Below, one piece after another: positions 62,401 through 64,000 of a stretch of DNA of 64,000 nt. Source of the stretch: Pseudomonadales bacterium (GTDB lineage Bacteria > Pseudomonadota > Gammaproteobacteria > Pseudomonadales > Azotimanducaceae). The stretch spans positions 1-64,000 of the forward strand of contig JANQJA010000011.1 in NCBI GenBank assembly GCA_028281885.1. Direction: 5' to 3'. The stretch's first letter is position 1, and the number at the start of each line of letters is the position of its first letter. The position numbers were made by a program, and so were the translations under genes. The notes under the pieces are model-generated. The model saw nothing but the letters and a program-made list of their open reading frames with translations. It had not been told where the DNA came from and ran no database searches.

Positions 62401-62616
62401 CGGGAAGTCGAGATTGGCGGGCCGGTTGCGACTTTCTGGGTTCAGCTTGCCTCGGCGATCGTCTCGGGCCTGACCTTTGCGACCGTCCTGACGTTGATCG
62501 TTACGCCCGCCATGCTGATGGCTCCCCAGGCGCTGGGCCGCCTGGGTCGACGCATTATGTTGTTCCTGTTCCATTTCATGTTGCGAGACAAGTCGACAGC
62601 AGAGTCGGAAAGTTAG
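59413..62616 (+). CDS. RND family efflux pump permease
   Basis: An AcrB-superfamily proton-driven pump of 1067 residues. It has helix 1 near the N-terminus and a large periplasmic loop with PDVAVPIFVVTVPHEGISPEDAE. Helices 2-6 include GMLLGLGMLIDGAIVVVELADRR, where the Asp of the proton relay is in LIDGAIVV. A second periplasmic loop is followed by the second helix bundle with GIVALAGIIVNNNIVLID. GSGGSASDR in the second loop is a flexible Gly/Ser turn. The sequence is closer to the uncharacterised multidrug/cation branch than to AcrB itself, and the substrate is unknown. It forms an operon with the adaptor. Confidence 0.9.
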   Translation: MAFTTTYVSTAIERSRTTLSVLVALLLVGWVSYLAIPVESAPDVAVPIFVVTVPHEGISPEDAERLLSRPVELELKAVEGVEEVNSYSREGSAVVVVEFDYDLDPDDVLIDVREAVDRARVKMPDSTEEPFIEEVAAAEFPIITVSLGGERVPDRVLYRLARDLRDELESIPEVLEANLNGDREELLEAVIDPALLEAYGITNDELATAVARNNRLIAAGALDTGRGSFSVKVPSLIEEVSDVLSIPVKATPDGVITIADVTTLRRTFKDATNYTRSNGTPAVAVEVSKRKGVSLVEAVEKVKEAVEAERISYPSEVIVSYMADQAPETIEQINTLQGNISTAMFLVLTVVVAAVGLRSGLLVAMGIPFSFLFAFMIVNLLGFTYNFMVMFGMLLGLGMLIDGAIVVVELADRRLAEGIPPREAYSYSIRRMFWPVVASTATTLAAFLPLMFWPGVTGGFMRYLPVTVFAVLVGSLLYALLFAPVLGALISRAASAEETSNDFVQVDQGRFEHLSGVVGLYAKVLLFTTRHPLLVIFVALISLYGIIWLYGEKGNGTQFFTEVEPTFGQISVNAKGNYSASELLEIVKDVEQRILNEGRIKSVYTRSGGGGINIGGSGGSASDRIGSMFIELSDRRTRDDSGFEVLEDFRHAVSDVPGVRVEVDEPEQGPPVGKDIQIQLAGTDLDLLTQEARRIRAHLEGMSDLRDVDDTTAVPGIEWELSVDRAKAAMLGADVTSVGTAVQLVTNGVLVGRYRPDDVDDEVDIRVRYPESHRAISRLDDLRVSTNQGAVPISSFVERSPQRKIGTIFRQDGHRIMYVRANTREGVLPDDMVQQIRQWLTESAAIDPSIKVVFRGANEEQAESIRFVGTAFTLSLALMGILLITQFNSFYQSTLILSAVIMSTVGVLLGLIILDQPFSAIMTGVGIVALAGIIVNNNIVLIDTFNYLRRENPGWNLSRVIVTTGCQRLRPVFLTTFTTGFGLLPMASGVSIDLIGREVEIGGPVATFWVQLASAIVSGLTFATVLTLIVTPAMLMAPQALGRLGRRIMLFLFHFMLRDKSTAESES

Positions 62617-62674
62617 TTTCTTTACCAGGCGCGGCATCGCGAGTACGGTAGAAATTTTCGCTGAGGGACTTTAG

Positions 62675-63682
62675 ATGGAGTACCGCAAGCTCGGCCGGCA
62701 CGGTATCGAAGTACCGGTATTATGTTTGGGCACGATGACTTTCGGGTTGCAGGTTGATGAGAAGAAGTCATTTGAGATACTCGATCGCGCCTATGAACTT
62801 GGCCTGACGTTCCTTGATACGGCAGATGCCTATCCGCTGGGTGGCAGCATGAAAACGGTCGGCGAAACAGAATCCATCATTGGTCGTTGGATGAACAAGC
62901 GGGGTATCCGCGACCGGCTTATTATCGCTACCAAGTGTTTTGCTGCAATTCGCGGTGGCCCCAACAATCGAGGTCTGTCGCGGCAGCACATCATTGAAGC
63001 CATTGACAAGAGTCTGGCACGACTGCAGACGGATCACGTAGACATCTATCAGTCTCATGGTTTTGATGCGCGGACTCCAATCGAAGAATCGCTGCGTGCG
63101 TTCGAGGACCTCGTGCGCGTTGGCAAGGTTCGCTACGTCGGCTGCTCCAATTATCCTGCCTGGCGGCTTGCCGAGGCGCTACGGGCAGCAGAACGGATGG
63201 GTATCGAAGGTTATGTTTCGGTCCAGCCTCGCTACAATCTGCTCTACCGAGAGATCGAAACCGAATTGTTACCGCTCATCAACGCCGAAGGCTTGGGTGT
63301 GCTGGTTTATAACCCGCTCGCGGGTGGATTTCTTTCTGGAAAGTACAAGCCGGGTCAGGCTCCTGAAGAGGGCACGCGATTTACGCTGGGCTCGGCCGCC
63401 GGTCGCTACCAGGAACGGTACTGGCAGGACGCTCAGTTCAATGCCGTCGAAATGTTGAAGCAGGTGGTGGAAGCAAAGGAGCTCAATATGGTTTCTGTTG
63501 CGGTCGCCTGGGTGCTGGCGCAGCAAGGCATCACGTCGGCGATTATCGGTGCCAGCCGACCTGACCAGCTTGATGCCAACCTGCAGGCACTCGACATTTC
63601 GTTCGACGAAGAGCTGTCGGCTGCCTGCGAAGCCGCCTGGTGGTCGCTGCCACGCCGACCGGTCAATGAGGGATATCGCTAG
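62675..63682 (+). CDS. Aldo/keto reductase
   Basis: A TIM-barrel NADPH-dependent reductase of 335 residues. The catalytic tetrad is readable: Asp and Tyr in FLDTADAY (about 48-55), Lys in IATKCF (about 88) and His in YQSHGFD (about 128). GCSNYPAWRL and SAIIGASRPDQLDANL are the substrate and cofactor-phosphate regions of the AKR11/12-like group. The substrate is unknown. It follows the pump by 58 bases and precedes an amidase start by three bases, so the last two genes form an operon. Confidence 0.88.
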   Translation: MEYRKLGRHGIEVPVLCLGTMTFGLQVDEKKSFEILDRAYELGLTFLDTADAYPLGGSMKTVGETESIIGRWMNKRGIRDRLIIATKCFAAIRGGPNNRGLSRQHIIEAIDKSLARLQTDHVDIYQSHGFDARTPIEESLRAFEDLVRVGKVRYVGCSNYPAWRLAEALRAAERMGIEGYVSVQPRYNLLYREIETELLPLINAEGLGVLVYNPLAGGFLSGKYKPGQAPEEGTRFTLGSAAGRYQERYWQDAQFNAVEMLKQVVEAKELNMVSVAVAWVLAQQGITSAIIGASRPDQLDANLQALDISFDEELSAACEAAWWSLPRRPVNEGYR

Positions 63683-63685
63683 GCA

Positions 63686-64000
63686 ATGGATGAACTGGCG
63701 TTTAGCGATGCAACCGGACTGGTGCACCGACTGGCCCGACGCGAACTGAGCAGCGTTGAATTGCTCGAACACTTCGTCGGTCGAATGGAGCGATACAACC
63801 CGGCCATCAATGCCATTGTGATCACTCGTCTCGACGAGGCGATGGCCGAGGCAAAAGCGGCAGACGCCGCGCTGGCAAAGGGTGATACTCCTGGTCCGCT
63901 GCATGGCTTGCCGATGACGGTGAAGGAGTCGTTCAACCTGACTGGGTTGCCGACCACCTGGGGAGACCCGGCCTACAAGGACAGTCGGTCACAATTCGAT
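63686..64000 (+). CDS. Amidase signature family enzyme, N-terminal part (cut by window edge)
   Basis: The 105 codons seen start at an ATG three bases after the reductase stop and remain open at the window end. LSSVELLEHFVGRMERYNPAINAIVI is the usual amidase N-terminal helix pair. GPLHGLPMTVKESFNLTG holds the catalytic Lys of the Ser-cisSer-Lys triad; the two Ser would lie beyond the edge. It may be a general amidase or a GatA-like enzyme, and the context with an aldo/keto reductase favours the former. Confidence 0.85.
   Translation, partial: MDELAFSDATGLVHRLARRELSSVELLEHFVGRMERYNPAINAIVITRLDEAMAEAKAADAALAKGDTPGPLHGLPMTVKESFNLTGLPTTWGDPAYKDSRSQFD

Overview
The window looks like a chromosomal segment of a free-living, aerobic, heterotrophic gammaproteobacterium. 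The evidence is an RpoH-type sigma factor, malate synthase G, FeoAB behind a Fur box, TonB-dependent receptors under cobalamin and TPP riboswitches, a BamA/TamA-like outer-membrane protein, many acyl-CoA and SDR enzymes, RND efflux, and HWE-kinase/GGDEF/EAL signalling. I cannot name a species. I see no tRNA, rRNA, CRISPR array, prophage or intact insertion sequence. The DNA is dense: genes on both strands, short spacers and many 1-20 base overlaps.

Layout. 1-1.7 kb: molybdoenzyme N-terminus (cut by the window edge), divergent mobA and a small DUF7009-like gene. 1.7-8.8 kb: Eis-like acetyltransferase, YdjM-like membrane protein, SDR, SulP anion transporter, alpha/beta hydrolase, class-III aminotransferase. 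8.9-12.4 kb: a three-gene operon (acyl-CoA dehydrogenase, APH-like kinase fused to DUF6285, SDR) resembling 4-hydroxyacid/levulinate catabolism. 12.4-18.3 kb: DUF445 protein, Fur-controlled feoAB, a HAMP receptor without output domain, and a Ca/Na antiporter. 18.3-24.1 kb: a small DsbA-like operon, the btuB-DUF6580-btuF operon behind a cobalamin riboswitch, and a membrane diguanylate cyclase. 24.2-32.4 kb: TetR with two flavoenzymes, photolyase, glyoxalase II, a mutT-fpg pair and rpoH. 32.4-43.5 kb: SDR, outer-membrane barrel, fatty-acid enzyme, a thiamin uptake operon behind a TPP riboswitch, an MFS exporter and glcB.

The most unusual region is 43.76-56.0 kb. A REC/AAA+ sigma-54 activator is followed by a good -24/-12 promoter, then a secreted subtilisin-like protease. 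That protease carries eight N-terminal (H/R)YLWDxE motifs and a C-terminal array of 32 GYIWNM motifs, mostly on a 12-residue period. Three bases downstream lies a beta-propeller HWE histidine kinase, and overlapping it a REC-PAS-GGDEF-EAL protein with a degenerate GGDEF and an intact EAL. The two REC domains are clearly related, so one kinase may drive both transcription of the protease operon and c-di-GMP breakdown. A prepilin-like gene lies next door in the opposite direction. I know of no described system with this composition. Its role (surface matrix, adhesin or self-processing signal) is open.

The last 8 kb hold a GPH-family sugar symporter, a two-gene RND pump, an aldo/keto reductase and the start of an amidase. 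Two copies of a 258-bp element with about 21-bp terminal inverted repeats (29634-29891 and 43467-43724, opposite orientations) look like a MITE family. One copy supplies part of the glcB stop codon.
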